Shown here piece after piece: positions 22,852 to 30,547 of a stretch of DNA of 47,273 nucleotides. Numbering within the stretch: position 1 is the first letter of the stretch; each line of letters begins with the position of its first letter. The position numbers and the translations under genes are program-made. The DNA is from Nocardia pseudovaccinii NBRC 100343 (GTDB taxonomy: Bacteria > Actinomycetota > Actinomycetes > Mycobacteriales > Mycobacteriaceae), in the NCBI RefSeq assembly GCF_001613225.1, contig NZ_BDBY01000199.1:1-47273 (forward strand), in the 5' to 3' direction. The notes beneath the pieces were generated by a model. That model saw only the letters and a list, made by a program, of their open reading frames with translations. It was not told where the DNA came from and searched no databases.

Positions 22852-23397
22852 GTGACAGCGAACACCCGCGACCGGATCCTGGACGCACTCGAGACACTGC
22901 TGCTGGAAAAGGGCATGTCCCAGGTGACCCTGGAGAATGTCGCCGCGACCGCCGGGGTCTCCAAAGGCGGCCTGCTGTACCACTTCAAAAGCAAGGACGC
23001 CCTGCTCGCGGGGCTGGTGCGCCGACTGAGCGAACGCGCCGAAGAACAACTCGGCGCCGCCGTCGCCAAGGGCACCTCCGTGGCCGAGTGGTATCTGCAG
23101 ACCCCGAATCCGAACAACACCTCGGACGCGCTCGAATTGACGCTCTACCGTTCGATGGTCGCGGCCATGCGCACCATCGACGCCAGCTCCGGCCCGGAAA
23201 CCGACGAGGTGCAGCAGGCGCTGTCGGACATGATGGACGGCTGGTCGGACGGCCTGGACAAGGACATCGACGATCCGGTGCGGGCCGACATCATCCGTTT
23301 GGTCGGCGACGGCGTCTATCTGCGCGCGCTGCTCGGCCTTCCGCCGATCGACCCGACGCGATACCGGAAAGTCGTGCAACGACTGCTCGAGCGCTGA
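22852..23397 (+). CDS. TetR-family repressor of the adjacent MFS exporter
   Basis: A 181-residue regulator. The N-terminal helix-turn-helix is VTANTRDRILDALETLLLEKG, VTLENVAATAGVSKGGLLYHFKSKDALL, the QacR/AcrR-like pattern with KGGLLYHF as recognition helix. The rest is a helical ligand-binding domain of the TetR C-terminal type seen beside multidrug exporters. The frame is open far upstream only because it runs antisense to the MFS gene. GTG at 22852 fits the -10 box for a leaderless transcript; GTG at 22843 adds three residues. It likely senses the exporter's substrates. Confidence 0.92.
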   Translation: MTANTRDRILDALETLLLEKGMSQVTLENVAATAGVSKGGLLYHFKSKDALLAGLVRRLSERAEEQLGAAVAKGTSVAEWYLQTPNPNNTSDALELTLYRSMVAAMRTIDASSGPETDEVQQALSDMMDGWSDGLDKDIDDPVRADIIRLVGDGVYLRALLGLPPIDPTRYRKVVQRLLER

Positions 23398-23447
23398 GCA
23401 GACGCACCATCCGTATGTTGCGCCCCGCCTGGCGGGTCGCCGACGGC

Positions 23448-23453
23448 TAGACT
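23448..23453 (+). promoter_or_regulatory. -10 box of the MoxR-locus operon
   Basis: TAGACT, seven bases before the GTG at 23461. The same box-to-start distance as for several other genes here suggests a leaderless operon mRNA. Confidence 0.45.
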
Positions 23454-23460
23454 CGGCCGC

Positions 23461-24333
23461 GTGTTACCAGCCGCCGAGCCGGCCGGTGCCGTCGGGGCGG
23501 GGAACGATCCGGTGCCAACCTCCCCTGGAACGACGGTGCCGATCCGCCCACTGAGCTTTCGCGAACTGCTCGACGAGCCGTTCGCGCTGATCCAGGCGAA
23601 TGTCGTCGTGCTGGCGGGCACGACCGCGATCGGACTCGTCATCGCCGAACTGCTGGTCGTCGCGATTACCGGCGGGATCTCCTATCTGACCGACGGCTCC
23701 GACGCGGGCACCGCGTGGGCGGCGATCCTGTCGACGGCCGCCGCCGCCTGGTTGCTGCGGTTCGTGCTACGCGGGGTGACGGTCGCCCTCGGACTCGCGA
23801 CGGTCGCCGGATCGCCGATCGGCTGGCGCACGGCGCTGAGCCGGGTCGGTGCGGTCGCCGGGCCGCTGTTGGCCTTCCACGTACTGTTCTCGCTGGTCGG
23901 CATCGGCGTGCTGATCGTCGGCAGCCTGCTGATCATCACGTATCCGTTCGCGTTGATCTGGCTCGGCTATCTGCGGGCCGGACGGTTCGTCGCGGTGCCG
24001 GTGATCTTCGTCGAACGGACCACGCACGCCGGAGCGGTCGCGCGCTCGAAGCTGCTCGTCCAGGGTGCGCAGCCGTCGATAACCGGATTGTGGTTCGCCT
24101 GCCGCGCCCTGGTCGTCCTCGTCGGCGTGCCGCTGCTCGGCATTCCGTGGTACCTCTCGGATTTCACCGGCACTCATCGCTGGCAGGTCATCGTCCTGCT
24201 GTCGACGTCCGCGCTGTCGATCATCGCCTTCGGTGAGGTGGTCGAGTCGGCGACGCGGGTGGTCTCGTATGTGGATCGCCGATGCCGCCGCGAGGGGCTC
24301 GACATCCGCGTCCCCGGGACGGATAAACGATGA
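23461..24333 (+). CDS. Multi-pass membrane protein, first gene of the MoxR operon
   Basis: A 290-residue integral membrane protein without an assigned function. A polar N-terminus ends in RPLSFRELLDEPFALIQANVVVL, typical of the glycerophosphodiester-phosphodiesterase-like membrane domain family, followed by about six hydrophobic segments (residues about 50-250) and a short basic tail. In M. tuberculosis a conserved transmembrane protein precedes the moxR2 cluster in the same way (recalled synteny). The stop overlaps the next start as ATGA, so the two are coupled. Confidence 0.8.
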   Translation: MLPAAEPAGAVGAGNDPVPTSPGTTVPIRPLSFRELLDEPFALIQANVVVLAGTTAIGLVIAELLVVAITGGISYLTDGSDAGTAWAAILSTAAAAWLLRFVLRGVTVALGLATVAGSPIGWRTALSRVGAVAGPLLAFHVLFSLVGIGVLIVGSLLIITYPFALIWLGYLRAGRFVAVPVIFVERTTHAGAVARSKLLVQGAQPSITGLWFACRALVVLVGVPLLGIPWYLSDFTGTHRWQVIVLLSTSALSIIAFGEVVESATRVVSYVDRRCRREGLDIRVPGTDKR

Positions 24334-25361
24334 CAGAACCCACAGCACCGCCACCACCACGACTCGGCCCCGCCGACGCCCACCGCGACGCCGCCGAAAA
24401 CGCCGCACTGCACCGGGATTTCGACACCGCGCTACGCGAGCGGTTCCGCGCGGTACTACGCGGCCTGGAACAGCGCGGCATGCTGGAGGTCCGCCGCTCG
24501 CGGACCGCGCGGGAAACCGCCGACGACGCGACCACCACGCTGCCGCTCGAGGATGCGAGCGAATTACACCCGGCCGCACACAGTTTCGACGAGGTCGTGT
24601 ACGGCGGCCGCCGCGCCACCGAGGACGAATACCGCCGCCTCGAATATGCCGACCGCTTCTCGCGCAGCGCCCCACCGCCCGCACCGGAACCGGTCGAAGC
24701 GACGATCACCGAGAAGACCAAGACCCGCCGACAACTTCCGCCGCTGCCGGACCTGCTGCGCAATCCGAAATTCTGGGCCGCGCTGCTGGCCGCCATCGCG
24801 CTGGTCGTGCTGCTGTACGCGGTGTTGAATTCGTGTGCCGCGCCCGCGCCGCATAAGCCGACACCGCCGGATATTCCGCCGCCCAAACCCCCCGAGCACC
24901 ATCCGGATGACAACCGCGACGACTCCGGCTTCGGCGCGGGCCAGGACTCCATCTTCGGCAGGCTGCCCGCACCGGTCGCCTTCGGCGGCCTGCAATTCCT
25001 CATCGCCGCGGCTGTGCTGGTGTGGTGGCGGGCGCGTCGCCGCGGCGCGCTCGTCGGCGAACCGCGACCCGTGGAAGTGGCCGCGAACGAGCTGCTCGGC
25101 GGCCAGGCGGCGCTCTATCGCCGGTCGAAGGACCACGAACATGTCGCGGCCCGGCTGCGCGCCGCCACGCTGCGCCGCATCCGCCCAATGCTCGGCGTCG
25201 GCACCGATGTCACGCCGGACCGGCTTGTCGCGACCGTCGCCGCGCGTACCGGGGCCGATCCGGCCATGGTCGGCGCCGCGCTGTACGGACCGGTGCCCGA
25301 TTCGAGCACCCTGCAACTCGTTGCCACACAACTCGAATGGATAGAGGCGGAGGTCGGATGA
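24330..25361 (+). CDS. Composite DUF4129 / DUF4350-C-terminus-like membrane protein
   Basis: A 343-residue protein. Residues about 10-118 look like a DUF4129 domain (ERFRAVLRGLEQRGMLE, then FDEVVYGGRRATEDEYRRLEY). A membrane helix at about 149-170 (ALLAAIALVVLLYAVLNSC) is followed by a Pro-rich linker (to about 213), a second helix (LQFLIAAAVLVWW), and a tail that resembles the C-terminus of DUF4350 proteins (RRRGALVGEPRPVEV, AALYRRSKDHEHVAARLRAATLRRI). The globular DUF4350 domain expected between the helices is absent. In related genomes these are usually two genes preceding moxR. It is coupled by ATGA overlaps to both neighbours. Probably a membrane partner of the MoxR/DUF58 pair. Confidence 0.75.
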   Translation: MTEPTAPPPPRLGPADAHRDAAENAALHRDFDTALRERFRAVLRGLEQRGMLEVRRSRTARETADDATTTLPLEDASELHPAAHSFDEVVYGGRRATEDEYRRLEYADRFSRSAPPPAPEPVEATITEKTKTRRQLPPLPDLLRNPKFWAALLAAIALVVLLYAVLNSCAAPAPHKPTPPDIPPPKPPEHHPDDNRDDSGFGAGQDSIFGRLPAPVAFGGLQFLIAAAVLVWWRARRRGALVGEPRPVEVAANELLGGQAALYRRSKDHEHVAARLRAATLRRIRPMLGVGTDVTPDRLVATVAARTGADPAMVGAALYGPVPDSSTLQLVATQLEWIEAEVG

Positions 25362-26341
25362 CCAGCACGGACACCAACCACACCCCGACCGCCGAGGAGG
25401 CGGGCGCCGCATTCGCCGCACTGCGTGCCGAGATCGGCAAGGCGGTGATCGGCAACGACACCGCGATCATGTACCTGGTGCTCGCCCTGCTCTGCCGCGG
25501 CCATGTGCTGCTGGAAGGCGTTCCCGGCGTAGCGAAGACGCTGCTGGTCCGTGCGCTGGCGACGGCCCTGGATCTGGAACACGCCAGGGTCCAGTTCACC
25601 CCGGACCTGATGCCGGGCGATGTGACCGGTTCGCAGATCTACGATCCGCACACCACCGAATTCACCTTCCGGCACGGCCCGGTCTTCACCAATCTGCTAC
25701 TCGCCGACGAGATCAACCGCACGCCACCGAAAACCCAATCGGCGCTGCTGGAATCGATGGAGGAGCGTCAGGTCTCGGTAGACGGCAAGCCGCAGCCGCT
25801 GCCGGACCCGTTCGTCGTGGTCGCCACCCAGAATCCGATCGAACAGGAGGGCACCTATCCGCTGCCGGAGGCGCAGCTGGACCGGTTCCTGTTCAAGGTC
25901 GATATCCAATTGCCCGGGCGCGACGACGAATTCCGCATTCTGCAGCGGCACGCGGGCGGCTTCGATCCGCGCGATCTGACCGCCGCTGGTCTGCGTCCGG
26001 TCGCGGGTCCGGCGCATATCGGCGCGGCGCGGGCGGCGATCACCCGGGTCACCATCAGTCCGGAAGTGCTCGCCTACACGGTGGATATCTGCCGGGCCAC
26101 CCGCAACTCCCCGGCGGTCCAGCACGGCGCGTCCACCCGCGGCGCGACCGCGCTGATGGCGGCCTCGCGCGCGTTCGCCTGGCTGAACGGGCGTGGGTTC
26201 GTGACCCCGGACGATGTGAAATCGGTTGCGGTCGCGGTACTTCGGCATCGGCTGCATCTGCGGCCCGAGGCGGAGTTGGACGGTGTGACGACCGAGGGCG
26301 TCATGTCGTCACTGCTGCTTTCGGTTCCGGTTCCGGTGTAG
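25358..26341 (+). CDS. moxR: MoxR-family AAA+ ATPase
   Basis: A 327-residue AAA+ ATPase of the MoxR group. Walker A is GVPGVAKT (54-61), and Walker B is LLLADEIN with Asp117-Glu118. Sensor 1 is in VVVATQNPIEQEGTYPLPEAQLDRF, followed by the arginine-finger region. MoxR ATPases act as chaperones that insert cofactors or activate vWA-domain partners; here the partner is probably the DUF58 protein encoded next. The ATG at 25358 overlaps the upstream stop. The frame is open further upstream but antisense-like to the preceding gene. Confidence 0.95.
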   Translation: MTSTDTNHTPTAEEAGAAFAALRAEIGKAVIGNDTAIMYLVLALLCRGHVLLEGVPGVAKTLLVRALATALDLEHARVQFTPDLMPGDVTGSQIYDPHTTEFTFRHGPVFTNLLLADEINRTPPKTQSALLESMEERQVSVDGKPQPLPDPFVVVATQNPIEQEGTYPLPEAQLDRFLFKVDIQLPGRDDEFRILQRHAGGFDPRDLTAAGLRPVAGPAHIGAARAAITRVTISPEVLAYTVDICRATRNSPAVQHGASTRGATALMAASRAFAWLNGRGFVTPDDVKSVAVAVLRHRLHLRPEAELDGVTTEGVMSSLLLSVPVPV

Positions 26342-26344
26342 CGC

Positions 26345-27640
26345 GTGGTCGTCACCGGTCGGCTCGCCCTGACGGCGGCGGTGCTCGCGCTGTTCGTCTG
26401 CTTCGTCATGCCGTCGTGGCTCGGTGTCGTCCTCATGTCGAGTGTGCTTGCCGCCCTTGTACTTTTCGATCTCGGCACAGTGGCGCGAGCGCGTGACCTC
26501 ACGCTGGCCAGGGAGTCGTTGACCGTGATCCGGCTCGGGCGCGGCGCCGAGGTGGAACTCGACGTGGTGAACAGCGGAACCAGGACCGTGCGCGGACGGC
26601 TGTGGGACGACTGGCCCGGCAGCGCTCGCGCCGAAACCCGCACGCACCGACTGGATCTGCCGCCCAATACCCGCATGCGAGTACAAACCGCATTGACACC
26701 GACCTACCGCGGCGATCGAGTCGCCGGTCCGGTGACGGTGCGATTGTTCGGCCTGCTCGGTATGGCCGGATGGCAAACTCGCCACACCGTGCCCGCTCGG
26801 GTCCGGGCGCTGCCGGAATTCCGCAGCGAACGGCTGCTGCGCTCGAAAGTCAAACGGCTGCAACATCTCGAGGGCCGCAATGTCGCGAATATGCGCGGTC
26901 AGGGCACCGAATTCGATTCCTTCCGCGAGTATGTCGCCGGTGACGATGTGCGGGCCATCGATTGGCGCGCGACCGCCCGTGCCACCGATGTGCTGGTGCG
27001 CACCTGGCGTCCGGAACGCAACCGGCACATGCTGATGGTGCTCGACACCGGCCGGATCAGCGCGGGCCGCGTCGGCACCGGCACCCGGCTGGACGCGAGT
27101 GTCGAGGCCGCTCTGCTGCTCGGCGGATTGGCCGCGGCCGCAGGCGATTCGGTGGATTTGCTCGCTTACGACCGGCAGGTCCGCACCGAGGTCCGTGGTG
27201 TGGGCGGTCGCCGCCTGCAACTGAAACTCATGCACGCCATGGCGGGCGTCACCCCCGCACTGGTCGACACCGACAGCGCGGGCCTGGTCCGCGCTGCCAT
27301 CCAGCGCGCCCGCCGTCGCAGTCTGGTCGTCTGGTTCACCAGTCTGGACGGGGCGGCCGTCGAAGAGAACCTGCTACCGGTCCTGCCGACCCTCGCCCAA
27401 CGCCACCGCGTCCTGATCGTCTCGGTCACCGATCCCGATGTCGCCGCGGCCGCCACCAAACGCGACACCCTCGCCGACCTCTACCCCGCTGCCGCCGCCG
27501 AATCCCTGATCGCCGAACGCGCCCTGGTCCAGGAATCCCTGCGCCGCATGGGCATTGATGTGGTCGCGGCCTCCCCGGAGCGCCTCCCCGAAGCCCTTGC
27601 CGACGAATACCTGGAGCTGAAACAGTCCGGCACCATGTGA
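26345..27640 (+). CDS. DUF58 protein (vWA-like partner of MoxR)
   Basis: A 431-residue protein with two N-terminal membrane helices (LALTAAVLALFVCFVM, LGVVLMSSVLAALVLF) and a beta-rich middle. The DUF58 signature is GTEFDSFREYVAGDDVRAIDWRATAR, followed by a von Willebrand A-like fold beginning MLMVLDTGR. Such proteins are found with MoxR across bacteria, and the pair is thought to mature or assemble envelope proteins. GTG start three bases after the moxR stop. Last gene of the operon in this direction. Confidence 0.92.
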   Translation: MVVTGRLALTAAVLALFVCFVMPSWLGVVLMSSVLAALVLFDLGTVARARDLTLARESLTVIRLGRGAEVELDVVNSGTRTVRGRLWDDWPGSARAETRTHRLDLPPNTRMRVQTALTPTYRGDRVAGPVTVRLFGLLGMAGWQTRHTVPARVRALPEFRSERLLRSKVKRLQHLEGRNVANMRGQGTEFDSFREYVAGDDVRAIDWRATARATDVLVRTWRPERNRHMLMVLDTGRISAGRVGTGTRLDASVEAALLLGGLAAAAGDSVDLLAYDRQVRTEVRGVGGRRLQLKLMHAMAGVTPALVDTDSAGLVRAAIQRARRRSLVVWFTSLDGAAVEENLLPVLPTLAQRHRVLIVSVTDPDVAAAATKRDTLADLYPAAAAESLIAERALVQESLRRMGIDVVAASPERLPEALADEYLELKQSGTM

Positions 27641-27706
27641 CTCCACGATCGCTCGGCCGCGGACACGAAGTCGCCTCGGCATCGATGTCGATCCGGGAAC
27701 ACTGCA

Positions 27707-27844
27707 TTATCCGGATTGCGAGCTCCCGCTCCGGGGCGAACAAGTCCTTGGCGAGCGAACGATCGCCCACGACCCTGCCCACAGACGGGCAATCAGAACC
27801 AGCCCGCCTACAAGCCAGGGTGCAGCGCCGACCATAGAAGCCAC
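27707..27844 (-). CDS. Possible 45-residue small membrane protein
   Basis: In the 305-base gap after the DUF58 gene, the minus strand encodes MASMVGAAPWLVGGLVLIARLWAG and a basic Ser-rich tail, with one hydrophobic helix. GAGGAG lies seven bases before the GTG at 27844, a near-ideal ribosome-binding site, which is the main support. It sits between convergent neighbours. No homologue is recognised, and it may be chance. The rest of the gap shows nothing clear. Confidence 0.3.
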   Translation of the reverse strand: MASMVGAAPWLVGGLVLIARLWAGSWAIVRSPRTCSPRSGSSQSG

Positions 27845-27945
27845 GAACACGCTCCTCAACCGCCAGCGAGTCGACGTTCCCCCAGCGCGGCGGTCGTGCA
27901 GCCCAGCTCGGGTCACCGCCGAACGACCGTGTTGCAGGTGGAGAC

Positions 27946-28749
27946 TCAGCTCGCGCGGGCGATCGGCATCGGGCGCGGACCTGCCATCACCATCGGCGTG
28001 ATCGGCGCGAGCGTGCGGCGTTGACGTTCGGCGATCACCGCGCCGAGGATCTGTACGGGCGGATACCCGGCAGGTACCGGGATCTGCAGGCGGTCACAGA
28101 CGGCGAGGAGCAGAGTGTGGCCGAGGTTCGCCTGGGCGGCGGGGCTCAGGGTGTTGATGCGGGACAGGTACTGGCGTACCGCGAGTGCGAGATCCTCGGT
28201 GATGCCGGACAGGTCCAACTGCCCGGACCAGGCGACCAGCCACGGCGGTGCGACGGCCAGGAGCGGGAAGGGCACGCGGCGCTGGCTGTGCACGACAACG
28301 GTGCCCGCGAGCACATCGCCGACCCGGCGCGCATTCGGCGAACACATCGAGGTGATCACCCCGACCGCGCCGAATGCGCCCAACATCCAGAAGTCGACGA
28401 TCACACCCGCCAGACCGCGGGTCAGGGCGTGGCGGAAATCGATCGGCCCGCCGTCACCGCGCACCACCCGCAGCCCGAGCATGAGCTTGCCGACGGTTCG
28501 TCCGCGCATGAGGGTTTCGCAGACCACCGGATAGCCGACCAGCGTCCCGACGATCGTGGTGATCGCCGCCGCGCTGTACCACGCCGAGTCGGCGCCGAAG
28601 TAGAGCAGCGCCACGCTGAGGCCGAGCATCAGCATGCTGCCCAGCATGAATTGCACCAGCACGTCCAAGAGGAACGCGGTGGCCCTGGTCGGGATCCGGG
28701 CGATCGGCAGCTCGAGTGCGACCGCTTCGCCGGTGGTGAATTCAGCCAT
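27946..28749 (-). CDS. RDD-family membrane protein
   Basis: A 267-residue protein with the RDD domain: IARIPTRATAFLLDVLVQF (the R...D pattern in helix 1), two or three further helices, GRTVGKLMLGLRVVRGDGG, and RRVGDVLAGTVVVH. The function is not settled; RDD proteins may be ion or small-molecule transporters. The ATG at 28749 begins MAEFTTGEAVALELP, as in relatives; the longer frame overlaps the divergent promoter. It is divergent from the SpoIIM-like gene with a 41-base gap. Confidence 0.9.
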   Translation of the reverse strand: MAEFTTGEAVALELPIARIPTRATAFLLDVLVQFMLGSMLMLGLSVALLYFGADSAWYSAAAITTIVGTLVGYPVVCETLMRGRTVGKLMLGLRVVRGDGGPIDFRHALTRGLAGVIVDFWMLGAFGAVGVITSMCSPNARRVGDVLAGTVVVHSQRRVPFPLLAVAPPWLVAWSGQLDLSGITEDLALAVRQYLSRINTLSPAAQANLGHTLLLAVCDRLQIPVPAGYPPVQILGAVIAERQRRTLAPITPMVMAGPRPMPIARAS

Positions 28750-28790
28750 GTCGATAGCATTCTTCCGACCGGCGGTATGGGAGGCAACCA

Positions 28791-29822
28791 ATGGACGTAG
28801 ATGCGTACAGCTACGCACAGCGAGGGGCATGGGATCGGCTGGCCCATCTGGCCGGGCGGCGCAAGCTCAGCGGCGCGGAGGCAGACGAACTCGTCGCGCT
28901 GTACCGGCGCACCTCACAGCAGCTTGCGCGGCTGCAATCGCACAGTCCGGATCCGGAACTCATCGCCGGACTCAGCGCACTGCTGACCAAGGCGCGCGGC
29001 CGGGTGCTGGGCACCAAGGGCGACGCATGGAGCCAGGTCGGCCGGTTCTTCACGCACCGCTTCCCCGCGACGCTGTATCGGGCGTGGCCGTGGTGGGTCG
29101 CGGTGGCGGCGGTCTTCATCATCGTCTCCACCGGTCTGGCCGTCTGGATCGCCGGTTCGGGTTCGGCGCGCGATCTGTTCGGCATCTCCGATCACAACGA
29201 CTGGCTCACCGCACCCGGCGGCGAATTCGAGACCTACTACTCCGAACATCCGCACGACGCGTTCGCCGCGCAGGTGTGGACCAATAACGCATGGGTGACG
29301 GCGATGGTGCTGTTCACCGGGGTGCTGATCCTGCCCGCGGTGTACCTGCTGTTCGGAAACGCGCTCAATACGGCGGTGACCGGCGGGCTGATGGCCGATG
29401 CCGGTCGGCTCGATTCGTTCTTCGGATTCATCCTCCCGCACGGCACGCTCGAGCTGACCGCGATCTTCGTGGCGGGCGGGGTCGGCCTGAAGCTGGGCTG
29501 GACGCTGATCGATCCGGGAAGGTCGAGTCGGCTGGAGGCGGTCGCGCGCCAGGGCCGGGCCACCGCGACGGTCGCGCTCGGCCTGGTCGCGGTGCTGCTG
29601 GTCTGCGGGCTGCTGGAGGGTTTCGTGACACCGAGTTCGCTGCCCGTGCCGGTGAAGGTCGGCTTCGGATTCATCGCGGAGGCACTGTTTCTCGGCTACG
29701 TCTTCGTGGTGGGTCGCCGGGCCGCACTCGATCAGGACGCGCGAGCCGCCGCGGCACTGGGATTCGGTGGCGCTGAAGAGGATTCCGCGAAACGCTGGCA
29801 GACAACGCCGAGCACACGGTGA
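28791..29822 (+). CDS. Stage II sporulation protein M (SpoIIM)-like membrane protein
   Basis: A 343-residue membrane protein like the Rv3694c group. A soluble helical N-terminus (LSGAEADELVALYRRTSQQLARLQ) precedes five to six membrane helices, with the family segment NNAWVTAMVLFTGVLILPAVYLLFGNALNTA and GFILPHGTLELTAIFVAGGVGLKLG. Despite the name the organism need not sporulate; the family accompanies MoxR/DUF58/RDD genes. The ATG has GGGAGG eight bases upstream. Confidence 0.9.
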   Translation: MDVDAYSYAQRGAWDRLAHLAGRRKLSGAEADELVALYRRTSQQLARLQSHSPDPELIAGLSALLTKARGRVLGTKGDAWSQVGRFFTHRFPATLYRAWPWWVAVAAVFIIVSTGLAVWIAGSGSARDLFGISDHNDWLTAPGGEFETYYSEHPHDAFAAQVWTNNAWVTAMVLFTGVLILPAVYLLFGNALNTAVTGGLMADAGRLDSFFGFILPHGTLELTAIFVAGGVGLKLGWTLIDPGRSSRLEAVARQGRATATVALGLVAVLLVCGLLEGFVTPSSLPVPVKVGFGFIAEALFLGYVFVVGRRAALDQDARAAAALGFGGAEEDSAKRWQTTPSTR

Positions 29823-30504
29823 GTGAAATGGGTCCGGGCAATCGGTAGCAACGCTACGTAACGACCGAGATTCGAAGTCCCCCAATTGAGTTCCGCTGGC
29901 CGCAGCGAGTCCAGCTCAGCTGCGGCCAGCGTTACCGTCAACTCTACACAATCGTTATCCCGACGCAACCCTCCCCGCCGAGGTCAGGCGTATAAAGCAG
30001 CACCCCAGCAAACCCATGTGGGCACATCGTTTTTCAGTAGCCCAGCAAACTTTCGGCGGTCATTCGGCAGCCGAAACCAGACCTCGGAACCGACCTTCGG
30101 CGCGCGATCCCAGATCACGATCCAGAAACCGCCGGTGGTCGACAAACATTCTTCGAGCAATTAGCTGCATTGTTAACATAGAGTCCTCAATGGTGACAAA
30201 ATGCCATTCGGACCTGCGCATTCACCGTCGGATAATTGGTGTTGCTGACAGTTGGATGAGGTAAAAGAAACTTCAGGTTGGTTTACTGCGTTATAAACGT
30301 GATCTACACCTAGTCGTAACCCTTCGGGGTGGACTTACATCCGGTCAAGATCATGATTAACCAGGTGCGCAAACGCAGTCGATGGAGTACCGAATCGGAC
30401 CGCGGTCAGCACCACGGCCGCAACCATAACCGGCTCTGTGATCTCTGCCACCTTCCTCGCTCGACCTGGCCGGATCGGGCGAAAGCGTCAGTGCGACAGC
30501 CGAA
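29823..30504. other. AT-richer intergenic region
   Basis: About 680 bases between the SpoIIM-like gene and the MmpL terminator. It contains one terminator-like hairpin (29894-29931). The section from about 29990 to 30360 is visibly AT-richer than the rest of the window, and no credible gene is seen on either strand; short frames such as the one ending at 30264 lack ribosome-binding sites or family features. It could hold an undetected small RNA, a regulatory region or remnant DNA. Confidence 0.5.
29894..29931. terminator. 13-bp hairpin after the SpoIIM-like gene
   Basis: CGCTGGCCGCAGC pairs perfectly with GCTGCGGCCAGCG around a 12-base loop. There is no T-run, but the stem strength and position suggest a transcript end. 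Confidence 0.55.
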
Positions 30505-30537
30505 ACGCGGCCCCGCACTACGCATGCGGGGCCGCGT
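30505..30537 (-). terminator. Intrinsic terminator of the MmpL gene
   Basis: ACGCGGCCCCGCA and TGCGGGGCCGCGT form a perfect 13-bp stem with a seven-base loop, followed on the minus strand by TTT. It lies 10 bases after the MmpL stop. Confidence 0.8.
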
Positions 30538-30547
30538 GACGTACGTC

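Noticed and set aside
21315..23450. A 711-codon plus-strand frame
   Set aside because: Antisense to the second MFS gene and out of frame with the real TetR gene inside it.
30190..30264. A 24-codon frame starting at ATG 30190
   Set aside because: No ribosome-binding site, no recognisable feature and too short to support by sequence alone.
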